Shown here one piece after another: positions 17,495-26,547 of a stretch of 64,000 nucleotides of DNA (positions are counted from its first letter, which is position 1; the number at the start of each line of letters is the position of its first letter). The stretch is from Demequina aurantiaca (GTDB lineage: Bacteria > Actinomycetota > Actinomycetes > Actinomycetales > Demequinaceae): positions 248,001 to 312,000 of the forward strand of contig NZ_BBRF01000002.1 of NCBI RefSeq assembly GCF_000975135.1, written 5' to 3'. The position numbers and the translations under genes were made by a program. A model generated the notes under the pieces. That model was not told the origin of the DNA and did not search any database. It saw only the letters and a program-made list of their open reading frames with translations.

Positions 17495-18697
17495 GTGACA
17501 CCAACAGGCGAGGACAACTCAAACGGACAGCGCGACGCGCGCCGCCCCATGCCCCCGTCGATCGCACCCGGCAACACGCCGCAGCGCCGCTCAGTGATCC
17601 CGCCCTCGCAAGAGCAGCGACAGAGCCGCCCGCCCGTGCGGGCCACCTCGCCGTCACGCGAGCAGTGGTCGCAGTCGCCGCAACAACCACGCCAACCTAA
17701 ACAACCACACCAACCGCAGCAACAGCGGTACGAGCAGGAGCCGCCTCAGCCCAAGCCACGCCGCAAGCATCACCGATGCTGCGTGATTGCCTGGGTGATC
17801 ATCGGCGCCTTGGTTCTCTATTGGGTGGCCTTCCTGTTCTGGGCGCAGTCGAACATCAATTCTGTCGAGGCACTCAGCGGAGCCGCGAGCACGCCAGGGG
17901 AGACATATCTCATCGTGGGTTCCGATTCCCGCGAGGGCTGGGACCATCCTGACTCGACTGAGGGGGAGCGAACCGACACCATCATGGTGCTCCACAAGCC
18001 CGAAAGCGGCCCGGTTGCCCTGATCAGCATTCCTCGCGACTCGTACGTCGACATCCCCGGCCACGACAAGAACAAGATCAACGCGTCGTTCGCCTGGGGC
18101 GGCCCGCAACTGCTGGTCGAGACCGTCGAGGAGTTGACAGGTCTGACCGTTGACGGCTACTTCGAGATTGGCTTCACGGGAGTTGGGGAAATTGTTGATG
18201 CTCTCGGCGGCGTCGAGCTTTGCTACGACCAGGACGTCAGCGACAAGAACAGCAAGATGGAATGGGAGGCCGGCTGCCACGTGGTGGACGGCGACGAGGC
18301 ACTCGCGTTTTCGCGTATGCGGTACGCCGACCCCCTGGGTGACATCGGTCGCACCCAACGACAGCAACAACTGGTGGCGGTCGTTGCGCAGGACATCCTC
18401 AGCCCCGCGACAATCCTCAATCCCACCAAGCTGATTCCGGTGACCGCGGCAGGACTCGACGCCTTCCGCGTCAGCGAGGGCACCGGCGTTCTCGACCTGG
18501 GCAAATTTGCGCTGGCGTTGCGCTCGGGAATGGGCGGCAACGCGGTGACGGGCACGCCGCCCATCAAGGACCTCGGGTACAACGTTGCGGGTGCTGGTTC
18601 GACCGTGTTGCTCGACCCCGACCAGATCGACGAGTTTTGGGACAAGATCGCCAACGGCGAGTACGAACCCGGCACCGAGGTCGGCGGAATCGGCTAG
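17495..18697 (+). CDS. LytR-CpsA-Psr family protein
   Basis: A membrane-anchored phosphotransferase that attaches anionic or arabinogalactan-type polymers to peptidoglycan. From the chosen GTG the product has 400 residues: a disordered Pro/Gln/Arg-rich cytoplasmic part (1-85), one membrane helix (about 95-117), and an extracytoplasmic LCP domain. LCP hallmarks are the arginines in VGSDSREG, ISIPRDSYVDIPG and SRMRYADPLGDIGRTQRQQ. The frame is open 72 nt further upstream into the focA start, so the GTG with its -10 element 6 nt away is preferred. The stop codon overlaps the convergent GNAT stop by 4 bp. Confidence 0.9.
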   Translation: MTPTGEDNSNGQRDARRPMPPSIAPGNTPQRRSVIPPSQEQRQSRPPVRATSPSREQWSQSPQQPRQPKQPHQPQQQRYEQEPPQPKPRRKHHRCCVIAWVIIGALVLYWVAFLFWAQSNINSVEALSGAASTPGETYLIVGSDSREGWDHPDSTEGERTDTIMVLHKPESGPVALISIPRDSYVDIPGHDKNKINASFAWGGPQLLVETVEELTGLTVDGYFEIGFTGVGEIVDALGGVELCYDQDVSDKNSKMEWEAGCHVVDGDEALAFSRMRYADPLGDIGRTQRQQQLVAVVAQDILSPATILNPTKLIPVTAAGLDAFRVSEGTGVLDLGKFALALRSGMGGNAVTGTPPIKDLGYNVAGAGSTVLLDPDQIDEFWDKIANGEYEPGTEVGGIG

Positions 18698-19287
18698 TCG
18701 GCGCGCTGAACCCTCGCCTCAAGGGCGTTCCGTGCGGCGGGCCACTCGCTCGCGATGAGCGAAAACACTACGGTGTCGCGCAGAGACCCATCGCGCAACA
18801 CCTGGTGATTGCGCAGCACGCCGTCCTGCTTGGCGCCCAGGCGGGCGATCGCGGCACGAGACTGGTGGTTGTGCCAGTGAGTGCGAAACTCGACCGCGAT
18901 GCAGTCCAGGTCCTCAAAGGCCCGCGTGAGGAGCAATAGTTTGGCGGACGCGTTGATCCCGGTGCCGTGCGACTCCTTGCCCAGCCAGGTGTGGCCAATC
19001 TCGAGGCGTCGGTTGGGCTCGTCGATGTTCATGTACGTCGTCATGCCGACGGCGCGTCCCGATTGGGCGTTCACGATTGCCCACGGCGCCATGGCCCCGC
19101 TGTGCTGCAAGCTGAGCCGGCGTTCAATCTCTCCCGCCATGGCATCGGGTGCAGGAATTGACGTGTACCACGTGCGCCACAGCTCGCCGACGGATGCGGC
19201 CGCGTTCAGTTCCGCCGCGTGGTCCGCCACGAGAGGCTCGAGACGCACGTACCGGTTCTCAAGCAGGGGAGTCTCAGAAAAAGTCAC
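18694..19287 (-). CDS. GNAT-family N-acetyltransferase, RimJ/RimL-like
   Basis: A 197-residue acetyltransferase similar to RimJ/RimL-type enzymes that acetylate protein N termini or small amines. It shows the WYTSIPAPDAM segment, IGHTWLGKESHGTG preceding the acetyl-CoA-binding loop, and the LDCIAVEFRTHWHNHQSRAAI helix region characteristic of the subfamily. Substrate unknown. GTG start at 19287 with TAGGGT 6 nt upstream and no ribosome-binding site. Convergent with LCP, sharing CTAG at their stops. Confidence 0.85.
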   Translation of the reverse strand: MTFSETPLLENRYVRLEPLVADHAAELNAAASVGELWRTWYTSIPAPDAMAGEIERRLSLQHSGAMAPWAIVNAQSGRAVGMTTYMNIDEPNRRLEIGHTWLGKESHGTGINASAKLLLLTRAFEDLDCIAVEFRTHWHNHQSRAAIARLGAKQDGVLRNHQVLRDGSLRDTVVFSLIASEWPAARNALEARVQRAD

Positions 19288-19293
19288 GGCACG

Positions 19294-19299
19294 ACCCTA
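19294..19299 (-). promoter_or_regulatory. -10 element, leaderless start of the GNAT gene
   Basis: TAGGGT on the minus strand, 6 nt before the GTG at 19287. Confidence 0.45.
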
Positions 19300-19358
19300 C
19301 CGCCCGCTGTAATCGGAGCGGAAGTGGTCGTGCCCATCGCAACGGGGCCGAGGGTTTG

Positions 19359-20240
19359 TCAATACTTGGGGCGAGCGTGCGTGTGTTCCGCAGTTCCTAG
19401 GCCCCACCGCACTGCCTTGGTCGCGATGGCCGCTTGCATACGGCCGATGCGGGGACCGCCCAGGCGCTCCACTCCCAGGTCACGACGGGCCCAGTCAGGA
19501 AGCAGCGCCACCGAACCGGCCGCGAGCATCTGGTACCCGGGGCGGGCCAACCAAGGAAGCGGCGGCTCCTTCAGGAGGAAGTGCACCGTGTCGAGCGCCT
19601 CGTCGGTGGCCTCAAGTTCGGGACGATACCCCTCGATGCACGTGGCCAGCTCCGCGGTGGTCTGCGGGATGTCCGTAGCGCCGAGCGCTGCAGCGACGCG
19701 ACCCGACTGCGCGACGTAAAGGTCGGCGTCCGCATCCGTCATGGGGCGGGCGCCAAAGGTGCGGTAGGCACGCAGGAACGAGTCCGCCTCCGCCACGTGA
19801 ACCCACCGCAGCAGGTGGGGGTCGGACGCACGGTAAGGTCGCCCATCGGCCGCCTTCCCCCGTACCCGCTCGTGAACTGCACGGACCCGATCCACCATCT
19901 CCTGTGCATCGTCCGCATTGCCAAAAGTGGTGAAGGCGAGGAAGGTGGACGTGCGTGCGAGCCGACCCCACGGATCGCCCCGGTAACCGGAGTGTCCCGC
20001 GACCCCCGCCATCGCGAGTGGGTGAAGCGACTGTAGGAGCAGGGCCCGCAGGCCACCCACAAAGGTGGAAGCGTCGCCATGAACACGGCGCATGGGACTG
20101 CCGGGCGGAAACCAGCGCGGGCCCGGCGTGTTGTGGATGCGGTCGCGTGCCTCGTACCCGCCGGGACCCGCGATCTTGGTGAACAGCGCGTCGCCCACGC
20201 GAGATCTCACGCGCTCGATGGGGTTGGCAGTAGCGGTCAT
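19359..20240 (-). CDS. DUF2236 / MpaB-type oxygenase family protein
   Basis: A 293-residue DUF2236 protein. The family includes fungal MpaB-type oxygenases and rubber-cleaving latex clearing proteins, some of which bind heme b, but the actinobacterial stand-alone members are mostly uncharacterised. Family signatures are LLQSLHPLAMAGVAGHS, LARTSTFLAFTTFG and HLLRWVHVAEADSFL, the last containing a conserved histidine. No signal peptide is apparent. Leaderless-type start (GATACT 6 nt before the ATG). Its neighbours do not suggest a pathway. Confidence 0.82.
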   Translation of the reverse strand: MTATANPIERVRSRVGDALFTKIAGPGGYEARDRIHNTPGPRWFPPGSPMRRVHGDASTFVGGLRALLLQSLHPLAMAGVAGHSGYRGDPWGRLARTSTFLAFTTFGNADDAQEMVDRVRAVHERVRGKAADGRPYRASDPHLLRWVHVAEADSFLRAYRTFGARPMTDADADLYVAQSGRVAAALGATDIPQTTAELATCIEGYRPELEATDEALDTVHFLLKEPPLPWLARPGYQMLAAGSVALLPDWARRDLGVERLGGPRIGRMQAAIATKAVRWGLGTAEHTHARPKY

Positions 20241-20246
20241 CCGTCC

Positions 20247-20252
20247 AGTATC
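20247..20252 (-). promoter_or_regulatory. -10 element, leaderless start of the DUF2236 gene
   Basis: GATACT on the minus strand, 6 nt before the ATG at 20240. Confidence 0.4.
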
Positions 20253-20303
20253 ACCCTGGACGGGTTGAGCATCTACGCGGTCGTGAGCGACGCCTTCGAA
20301 TGG

Positions 20304-22775
20304 TTAGAGGTTCTGATCCATGGGCTTGGCTCCCCAGATGCGATCCAGGTAGTCCTGCATCGAACGGTCCGAGGAAAAGTACCCGGAGCGTGCCACGTTC
20401 AGTACTGCCGAACGGCTCCAGCCCTCGTGATCCGCGTAGGCGGCCTCGACACGCGCCTGAGCATCCATGTACGACCGGAAGTCTGCGAGCGCCATGAATG
20501 GGTCAGAGTGCACCAGATTCGAGACGAGTGGAGCGGTGGCAGAAGCATCACCATTGGTGAAGATGCCTGACGAGATGAGGTCGAGAGCCGCGCGGAGCTG
20601 GGCATCTGACTCGTAGTAGTCGTGCGGCTGGTACCCGTCCGCCGCGAGTGCGGCGGCGGCGGGCTCGTCCATGCCGAACAGAAAGAAGTGGTCGTCGCCC
20701 ACGAGCTCGCGGATCTCCACGTTGGCGCCATCGTCGGTGCCGATCGTGAGGGCGCCGTTCAAGGCAAATTTCATGTTGCCCGTTCCGGACGCCTCCTTGC
20801 CAGCAAGTGATATCTGCTCAGACAGATCCGCCGCTGGGATGAGCTTCTCCGCGAGCGTGACGTTGTAATTCGCGGGAAAGGCGACCTTGAGCCGGCCCTG
20901 GATACTGGCGTCCGCGTTGATGGTGCGGCCCACCGCGTTGATCATCGCGATGGTTTCCTTGGCCATGTAGTAGCCGGGGGCGGCCTTGGCGCCAAACACA
21001 AACGTGCGCGGCGTTACCGTGTCTAGCGGTAGTCGTCCCGAGCGAATTCCCTCGTAAAGCGACACGATGTGGAGCAGCTTGAGGCTCTGACGCTTGTACT
21101 CGTGGAGGCGCTTGACCATCGCGTCCACCATCGCGTCGCCAGCAATCTCGATGCCATCGCGGGCGGCGAGGACGTCGGCAAAGTGACGCTTGTTGGCGGC
21201 CTTGACCTCACGGAACTGGCGGCGGAACTCTGTGTCCTCGGCGTACGGCTCGAGTTCACGTAGGCGTTCAAGATCAGTGATCCACTCGTCACCGATCGCC
21301 TCGGTAATCAGACCGGACAGGCCCGGGTTGGCGAGTCGCATGAAGCGTCGCGGGGTGACGCCATTCGTCACGTTGGTGAACTTCTGCGGCCACATCTCGG
21401 CAAAGTCCTTGAGGACCTTGGAGGCCAACAGCTGAGAGTGAAGCGCGGCGACGCCGTTGACTCTGTGGCCCGCGACTGTCGCGAGGTGCGCCATGCGCAC
21501 TGCGCGCACTGGACCTTCCGCAATGATGGACATGCGCTCGACGCGCGCGTCGTCACCAGGGTATTGAGCCTGGACCTCGGCAAGGAAATCCGCGTTAATG
21601 CGGTCAATGATCTCGAGGTGACGGGGGAGTAGGCGGCCGAGCAACTCAACGGGCCACACCTCAAGTGCCTCGGGAAGCAGCGTGTGGCACGTGTAGTTGA
21701 ATACGCGCTGCGCGACCGCCCAGGCGGCGTCCCACTCCCAGTCTCGCTCGTCGACGAGCAAACGCATGAGTTCCGGCACCGCGATCACGGGGTGAGTGTC
21801 GTTGAGTTGGAACGTGATGCGCTCGGGAAGCGCGGTGAGGTCGAAGTCATCCGGCAGGACGTTCTCAATGAAGTCGCGTAGCGAACAGGCGACAAAGAAG
21901 TACTGCTGCTGCAGTCGCAGCTCCTTGCCCTGGGGAGTGGAATCCTCGGGGTAGAGCACTTTGGAGATGTTCTCTGCAAAGGTCTGGGCGCGCACGGCCT
22001 CGGCGTAGTCACCAGAGTTGAAAATCTGCAGGTCGAAGGCTTGCGTAGCCCGTGCGCTCCATAGGCGCAGTGTGTTGACGCGGCCGTTGTGGTAACCGGG
22101 AACCATGTAGTTGTACGGGACTCCGTTGACGTTCCAGCCCGGTACCCACTTGCGTGCACCGTTCTTTGCGCCCGCGACCGACTCGGTGTGGCCTCCAAAC
22201 CAGACCTCGACCGCGTTCTCGGGGTGGGGTAGTTCCCAAGGCGATCCGAGGCCCAGCCAGTTGTCTGGCTTCTCAACCTGGCGTCCGTCAACGAAGGTCT
22301 GCCTGAAGATGCCGTACTCGTAGCGGATGCCGTAGCCGATCGACGGCACATTGAGCGTCGCGAGTGAGTCGATGAAACAGGCGGCGAGTCGCCCAAGTCC
22401 GCCGTTGCCCAGACCGGGCTCAATCTCGACGCCGCGCAGGTCCTCGATGTTGATGCCCAGTTCCGCCAGCGATTGCGCAGCGATGCCTTCGAGGTCAGCG
22501 GACAGCAGGTTGTTCTCGAGTTGTGGTCCGAGGAGGAACTCGGCAGACAGATATGCGACTGCCTTTGCCTGATCGCGGTTCTGATTGCGTAGCGTCTCAA
22601 GCCAACGGGTCATGAGGTAGTGGCGAACGGTGCGCGCTAGCGCTAGATATTGATCGTTCGCCGAGGCCCGGTCAAGGTCGACGCCCTGACCAAAATTGAG
22701 TTCACGAAGGAACTCGCGGGTAAAGCTCTCGACGGTGTGCTCGCGTGCAGCGACGGGGGGTGTATTTGAGTCCAC
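20304..22775 (-). CDS. glgP: glycogen/maltodextrin phosphorylase
   Basis: Releases glucose-1-phosphate from alpha-1,4-glucan ends using phosphate and pyridoxal phosphate. The 823-residue length from GTG 22775 equals the usual family length. The PLP lysine lies in the EASGTGNMKFALNGALTIGT motif near the C terminus, and the glucan-site segments GLGNGGLGRLAACF and YGIRYEYGIF are intact. The frame reaches 22859, but the extra residues have no family counterpart; TACATT 6 nt before the GTG supports this start. Glucose-1-phosphate and residual glucose would meet the polyphosphate glucokinase encoded 2 kb away. Confidence 0.95.
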   Translation of the reverse strand: MDSNTPPVAAREHTVESFTREFLRELNFGQGVDLDRASANDQYLALARTVRHYLMTRWLETLRNQNRDQAKAVAYLSAEFLLGPQLENNLLSADLEGIAAQSLAELGINIEDLRGVEIEPGLGNGGLGRLAACFIDSLATLNVPSIGYGIRYEYGIFRQTFVDGRQVEKPDNWLGLGSPWELPHPENAVEVWFGGHTESVAGAKNGARKWVPGWNVNGVPYNYMVPGYHNGRVNTLRLWSARATQAFDLQIFNSGDYAEAVRAQTFAENISKVLYPEDSTPQGKELRLQQQYFFVACSLRDFIENVLPDDFDLTALPERITFQLNDTHPVIAVPELMRLLVDERDWEWDAAWAVAQRVFNYTCHTLLPEALEVWPVELLGRLLPRHLEIIDRINADFLAEVQAQYPGDDARVERMSIIAEGPVRAVRMAHLATVAGHRVNGVAALHSQLLASKVLKDFAEMWPQKFTNVTNGVTPRRFMRLANPGLSGLITEAIGDEWITDLERLRELEPYAEDTEFRRQFREVKAANKRHFADVLAARDGIEIAGDAMVDAMVKRLHEYKRQSLKLLHIVSLYEGIRSGRLPLDTVTPRTFVFGAKAAPGYYMAKETIAMINAVGRTINADASIQGRLKVAFPANYNVTLAEKLIPAADLSEQISLAGKEASGTGNMKFALNGALTIGTDDGANVEIRELVGDDHFFLFGMDEPAAAALAADGYQPHDYYESDAQLRAALDLISSGIFTNGDASATAPLVSNLVHSDPFMALADFRSYMDAQARVEAAYADHEGWSRSAVLNVARSGYFSSDRSMQDYLDRIWGAKPMDQNL

Positions 22776-22781
22776 GCCACG

Positions 22782-22787
22782 AATGTA
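22782..22787 (-). promoter_or_regulatory. -10 element, leaderless start of glgP
   Basis: TACATT on the minus strand, 6 nt before the GTG at 22775. No ribosome-binding site. Confidence 0.45.
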
Positions 22788-23076
22788 TCCGGGATTTGCA
22801 ACTGGCGCTTCCGGCAAACGTCCCAGACCGCCGATGCGTCGCAGACTGGCTAGGTGCAATCAGCAACAATTCGGTCAAGTTGATGAAGAGAATGGGCGAT
22901 TTGTCGCATTTTCCTGTATGAATAGTCCAAAGGTAGACAAAAACTTCATCCAAAAAACCCGGTTCGATACCGGTTCGCGGTATGGTGAACCTTGGTCCCG
23001 CCGAATTTCTTCGGCAACTGAGCAGTCGACGACGCCTCGCCACGACCAAAGAAATAGCCCTTGGTGAGGAGTGTGT
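22788..23076. other. divergent intergenic region with imperfect hairpin
   Basis: About 290 bp between glgP and the O-antigen ligase-like gene, AT-richer than its surroundings near 22890-22960. An 8-bp direct repeat CCGGTTCG occurs at 22959-22966 and 22970-22977, an 11-bp period. An imperfect hairpin spans 22961-22991 (GGTTC/GAACC outer stem, ATACC/GGTAT inner stem). These could be a regulator site in front of the + strand gene. No coding sequence is supported. Confidence 0.35.
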
Positions 23077-24591
23077 ATGACGAGTTTGAGTCGCAGTCGC
23101 GACCGCGTCATGCGCGCCCTCGACACGACGGCTGGACGCGACGCACTCACGGTGTGGGCAGTGGTGCTCATGTTCTCCGGCCAGGGCTTTCGTTACCTCC
23201 TCGGACTTCCGCTGTATTCCGTCCTCTGCTTGGTGACCTTGGTGGCGGTTGTCATTGGGTTCCGCGAGACGATGGCGCGAATCAAGGTTCCGCTGCTCAT
23301 TACCGGCCTCATTGTGCTTGCGGGTGTCAGCATCGTGTGGTCCGCGACCCCGGCAGTGTCCATGCTGGCGGTGGTGGTGCTTATTGCCACCACCTTCCTC
23401 GCCGCGGTCACCGTCCAATCCGCTGGCACCTTCAGGTTCATGCGATTGCTCTACCGTGGCCTGCAGATCAGCCTGATGGGTGGACTAGCCTTTGAGTTGG
23501 CGGTCTCCGTCGTGGTGCGGCACCCGCTCAATCCGCTGGTCAATGACCTTGACTCACTGGCAGGCATCGACCCCAAGGCATCGCCCTTCACCTGGTCAAA
23601 CAACCTGCTCTTTGAGGGCGGCCCCATCCAGGGTTTCGTGGGCAACCGCAATCCTTTCGCGGCGATCGCACTCGTCGCTGGCATCGTCGCTGTGGTCATG
23701 TTGCTGGATGGCCGCGTGCGCCGCTTGGACGCCATCGCCACCATCGCCACGTCGGTCCTGGTTCACGCGCTGACCCGCTCCGCGACTGCCTTCGCCATCA
23801 TCGCCTGCCTCATCGTCCTGGTGGCCGCGGCCTTCTTTATTCGCCGTCTCAACCGTCAGATGAGCCGCCTCGTCACCGTCTGCGTGGGAATGTTCGGACT
23901 CTTCTCGCTCGCAGTCGCCGCAAAGTTCTACCCCCTGGTACTCGGGCTGTTTGACCGCGACACTGACCTCACCAACCGCACCGGCATCTGGGGGCACGTG
24001 TCGACGCTCGCGTTGGAGCGCCCACAGGGATGGGGGTACGTAGCGTATTGGCCGGTATGGGAGGAGCCCTACGCCTCCGTCGTACGAAACACGACGCTCC
24101 GCGCGACTCACGCCCACAACGCCTTCATTGACGCATGGTTCCAGCTCGGTATTGCGGGCATGATCTGCCTCATTGCCATTGTGGTGGCACTGTCGATCCG
24201 TTCGTGGAGGATCGTGCAACGCAGTAACCGAGGGGACTCCTACATCCCGCTCGGCTGGGCCTTGCTCACCGCAACGCTTGCCTTGCAAGCGTTCACGGAA
24301 TCCAGGCTGCTGGTCGAGGGCGGCTGGTTCCTGCTAGTCGCGCTGGTCCTCATGGTTCCGCGCGGAATCGCGTTCCAGTTGGCCCCACCATTCCTGGTTC
24401 GCACCGGATCGCGCAGCGAACCTGACATGGCGCTGTGGAAGAAGACGCCACCGCGCGTCCACTCGGATCGCATTCCGCTGATGGTCGACGATCCACGCAT
24501 TGCCGACGGCACGCTGGCCCGCGATCACGCGACGCCACCCGACGACGACCAGCCACGCCGCGGCCGGTTCGACGCGTCGGAGGACTCGTAG
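23077..24591 (+). CDS. O-antigen ligase / Wzy polymerase-like membrane protein
   Basis: A 504-residue polytopic membrane protein with about ten to twelve hydrophobic segments. The large loop carries the Wzy_C/O-antigen-ligase signature: NRTGIWGH, ERPQGWGYVAYWP, and RATHAHNAFIDAWFQLG with the conserved histidines. Members polymerise or ligate cell-surface glycans using lipid-linked donors. In a Gram-positive actinobacterium this implies an exopolysaccharide or teichoic-type polymer, but no glycosyltransferase cluster is adjacent. The C-terminal 75 residues are soluble and charged. ATG 23077 is chosen over an in-frame GTG at 23071 because GAGGA lies 6 nt before it. Confidence 0.82.
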   Translation: MTSLSRSRDRVMRALDTTAGRDALTVWAVVLMFSGQGFRYLLGLPLYSVLCLVTLVAVVIGFRETMARIKVPLLITGLIVLAGVSIVWSATPAVSMLAVVVLIATTFLAAVTVQSAGTFRFMRLLYRGLQISLMGGLAFELAVSVVVRHPLNPLVNDLDSLAGIDPKASPFTWSNNLLFEGGPIQGFVGNRNPFAAIALVAGIVAVVMLLDGRVRRLDAIATIATSVLVHALTRSATAFAIIACLIVLVAAAFFIRRLNRQMSRLVTVCVGMFGLFSLAVAAKFYPLVLGLFDRDTDLTNRTGIWGHVSTLALERPQGWGYVAYWPVWEEPYASVVRNTTLRATHAHNAFIDAWFQLGIAGMICLIAIVVALSIRSWRIVQRSNRGDSYIPLGWALLTATLALQAFTESRLLVEGGWFLLVALVLMVPRGIAFQLAPPFLVRTGSRSEPDMALWKKTPPRVHSDRIPLMVDDPRIADGTLARDHATPPDDDQPRRGRFDASEDS

Positions 24592-24608
24592 TAACGCTCA
24601 GTTGAGGG

Positions 24609-25418
24609 TTACTTGCCCTTCTTCTTGGCCTTCTTCTCAGCAGCCTTCGCGGCATCGGCCTGCCGCTTTGTCACGTTGTAAGCGTGCGCGGCCGCACCCA
24701 CAATTCCGGCCTGGTTAAAGAGTTCTGCCGGCACGATAGGTGCACGGAGAGCCAACCTTGGCAGGAAATCCTCCCAGTGCTTGGAGATTCCGCCTCCCAC
24801 AATGATCAGATCCGGCCACAGCAGCTTCTCCATCTCGGAGTAGTACCGCTGTAGGTGAACCGTCCACTCCTCCATCGATAGGTCGTGGCGCTCACGGGCT
24901 GACTCCGCCGCAAAATCCTCGGCGATCGCACCGTCGATCTCTACATGCCCGAACTCGGTGTTGCGCACCAAGGTGCCGTCCACAATGAGCGCCGAGCCCA
25001 CTCCGGTTCCCAGAGTCGTCAGCAACACCACACCATCCTGCTCGTGGGCAGCTCCGTACTTGTACTCGCCGTACCCGGCGGCATCCGCGTCGTTCAGGAC
25101 CACGACGTCGTGGCCCGCGTAGTCGCGGATGATTTGGCGCAGGTCGGTACCGATCCATTTGTCGTCAACATTGGCGGCTGTCTTCACGATGCCGTCCTGG
25201 ATAACGCCAGGGAACGTGACGCCGACCGGCACCTTGTGCGACGGCTCGAAGCGGGCGATGACCTGAGCAACTGTCCTGGCCACAGCATCGGGAGTGGAAG
25301 GGTGCGGCGTGGGGATGCGGTAGCGATCCTCGGTGAGCTCGCCTGTCTTGAGGTTGACCGGCGCGCCCTTGATGCCGCTTCCGCCAATGTCTATTCCGAG
25401 TGCGATGTGTTTGCTCAT
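24609..25418 (-). CDS. ppgK: polyphosphate glucokinase
   Basis: A ROK-family kinase that phosphorylates glucose with polyphosphate (and usually ATP), typical of actinobacteria. Motifs: [10 protein letters not shown] phosphate-binding loop at about 9-18, [13 protein letters not shown] with the catalytic aspartate, [11 protein letters not shown], and the zinc-less [11 protein letters not shown] segment of the polyphosphate glucokinases. The Lys/Ala-rich C-terminal tail ([12 protein letters not shown]) could help bind polyanion. The ATG overlaps the stop of map by 4 nt (ATGA), so the two are coupled. Confidence 0.92.
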   Translation of the reverse strand: MSKHIALGIDIGGSGIKGAPVNLKTGELTEDRYRIPTPHPSTPDAVARTVAQVIARFEPSHKVPVGVTFPGVIQDGIVKTAANVDDKWIGTDLRQIIRDYAGHDVVVLNDADAAGYGEYKYGAAHEQDGVVLLTTLGTGVGSALIVDGTLVRNTEFGHVEIDGAIAEDFAAESARERHDLSMEEWTVHLQRYYSEMEKLLWPDLIIVGGGISKHWEDFLPRLALRAPIVPAELFNQAGIVGAAAHAYNVTKRQADAAKAAEKKAKKKGK

Positions 25419-26296
25419 GGCAGTGTCAGAACCTCCGGGCCTGAATCAGTGATCACTATGGTGTGTTCAAATTGCGCGACCCAGGCACCGGACTTGGTGA
25501 CGACGGTCCAGCCGTCGTTCCATTCCTCGTTGGCCTGAGATCCATCGACGAGCATCGGCTCGACGGTGAAGACCATGCCCGGCTCGATGACGTCCGCATG
25601 CTCGGGGGCGGCGTCGTAGTGGGGGATGACAAGTCCAGTGTGGAAGGCGGGACCCACGCCGTGACCCGTGTAGCTCTGCACGGACTCCATGCCAAACCGT
25701 GAGGCGTACTTTTCAATGACGCGGCCAATGATGTTGACCTCGCGTCCCGGGCGGGCGGCCTTGATGCCACGCATCATCGCCTCGTGGGTGACCTCCACCA
25801 GCTGACGGCTGCGCTCCGTGCCCTCTCCGGCGATGAAGGACCCGCAGTTGTCGCCGTGCATGTGGTTCTTGTAGGCGGTGATGTCCACCTTCACGATGTC
25901 GCCGTCTTCGATCACGGTGGAGTCGGGAATCCCGTGGCAGATGACCTCATTGACCGAGGTGCACATCGCCTTCGGGAAAGGCGGCCTGCCCGCGGCGCCT
26001 GGATAGCCGAGCGTCGAGGGATAGGCGCCGTGGTCGAGGATGAACTCGTGACCGATGCGGTCGAGCTCATCAGTGGTGACACCGGGGACCACGTGCTTGC
26101 CGACCTCGGCCAGCGCCTGCGCGGCAATTTTGGCGCTGATTCGGATGCGCTCGATGACCTCGGCAGAATGAACATCCCCGCCAGTCCAACGCGCCGCGCG
26201 CTTCTTGCCGACGTAATCTGGGCGAGTAATGCCCTTCGGTACGGCGCGCAGTGGAGACACCACGCCCTTGCTGATGGTCTCGCGTACTGGTGCCAT
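25415..26296 (-). CDS. map: methionine aminopeptidase, type I
   Basis: Removes the initiator methionine from nascent proteins. The 293-residue product carries the five metal ligands in family order: aspartates in [17 protein letters not shown], the histidine in [11 protein letters not shown], and glutamates in VFTVEPML and AQFEHTIVI. The N-terminal about 40 residues before the catalytic fold resemble the linker of mycobacterial MapB. The frame runs up to 26518 across a divergent gene, so ATG 26296 is chosen: TAGACT lies 7 nt before it. It is followed by ppgK with a 4-nt overlap. Confidence 0.93.
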   Translation of the reverse strand: MAPVRETISKGVVSPLRAVPKGITRPDYVGKKRAARWTGGDVHSAEVIERIRISAKIAAQALAEVGKHVVPGVTTDELDRIGHEFILDHGAYPSTLGYPGAAGRPPFPKAMCTSVNEVICHGIPDSTVIEDGDIVKVDITAYKNHMHGDNCGSFIAGEGTERSRQLVEVTHEAMMRGIKAARPGREVNIIGRVIEKYASRFGMESVQSYTGHGVGPAFHTGLVIPHYDAAPEHADVIEPGMVFTVEPMLVDGSQANEEWNDGWTVVTKSGAWVAQFEHTIVITDSGPEVLTLP

Positions 26297-26303
26297 ACCT
26301 GGC

Positions 26304-26309
26304 AGTCTA
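26304..26309 (-). promoter_or_regulatory. -10 element, leaderless start of map
   Basis: TAGACT on the minus strand, 7 nt before the ATG at 26296. Confidence 0.4.
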
Positions 26310-26327
26310 TTAGTGGAGGCGACGCTC

Positions 26328-26525
26328 ATGTCCACCGATTCGGAACAGAAGCCCGAGTACTTCTTCAATACCCGGACCAAGATGGTCGAGAAGGGGCAGT
26401 TGAGCTCCTGGGACGACCTGATGGGCCCGTACGCCACCCACGAGGAGGCGGAGAAGGCCCTGGAGACGGCCAAGAAGCGGACCGAGTCCTGGGACGACGC
26501 CGACGACAAGTGGGGCAACGGCTAA
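26328..26525 (+). CDS. small SPOR-like conserved actinobacterial protein
   Basis: A 65-residue soluble protein beginning MSTDSEQKPEYFFNTRTK, with the pattern FNTRTKMVEKGQ then SSWDDLMGPYATHEEAEKAL and a Trp-rich end. This resembles a family annotated as SPOR domain-containing that is commonly next to map in actinobacteria. Function unknown; no signal peptide, so peptidoglycan binding in the SPOR sense is unlikely. GGAGG lies 8 nt upstream of the ATG. Divergent from map across 31 bp. Confidence 0.8.
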   Translation: MSTDSEQKPEYFFNTRTKMVEKGQLSSWDDLMGPYATHEEAEKALETAKKRTESWDDADDKWGNG

Positions 26526-26547
26526 GGGCAGCCGATGCTGCGGCGAG

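Noticed and set aside
22776-22859. 28-codon N-terminal extension of glgP
   Set aside because: No family counterpart, no ribosome-binding site, and a good leaderless start exists at 22775.
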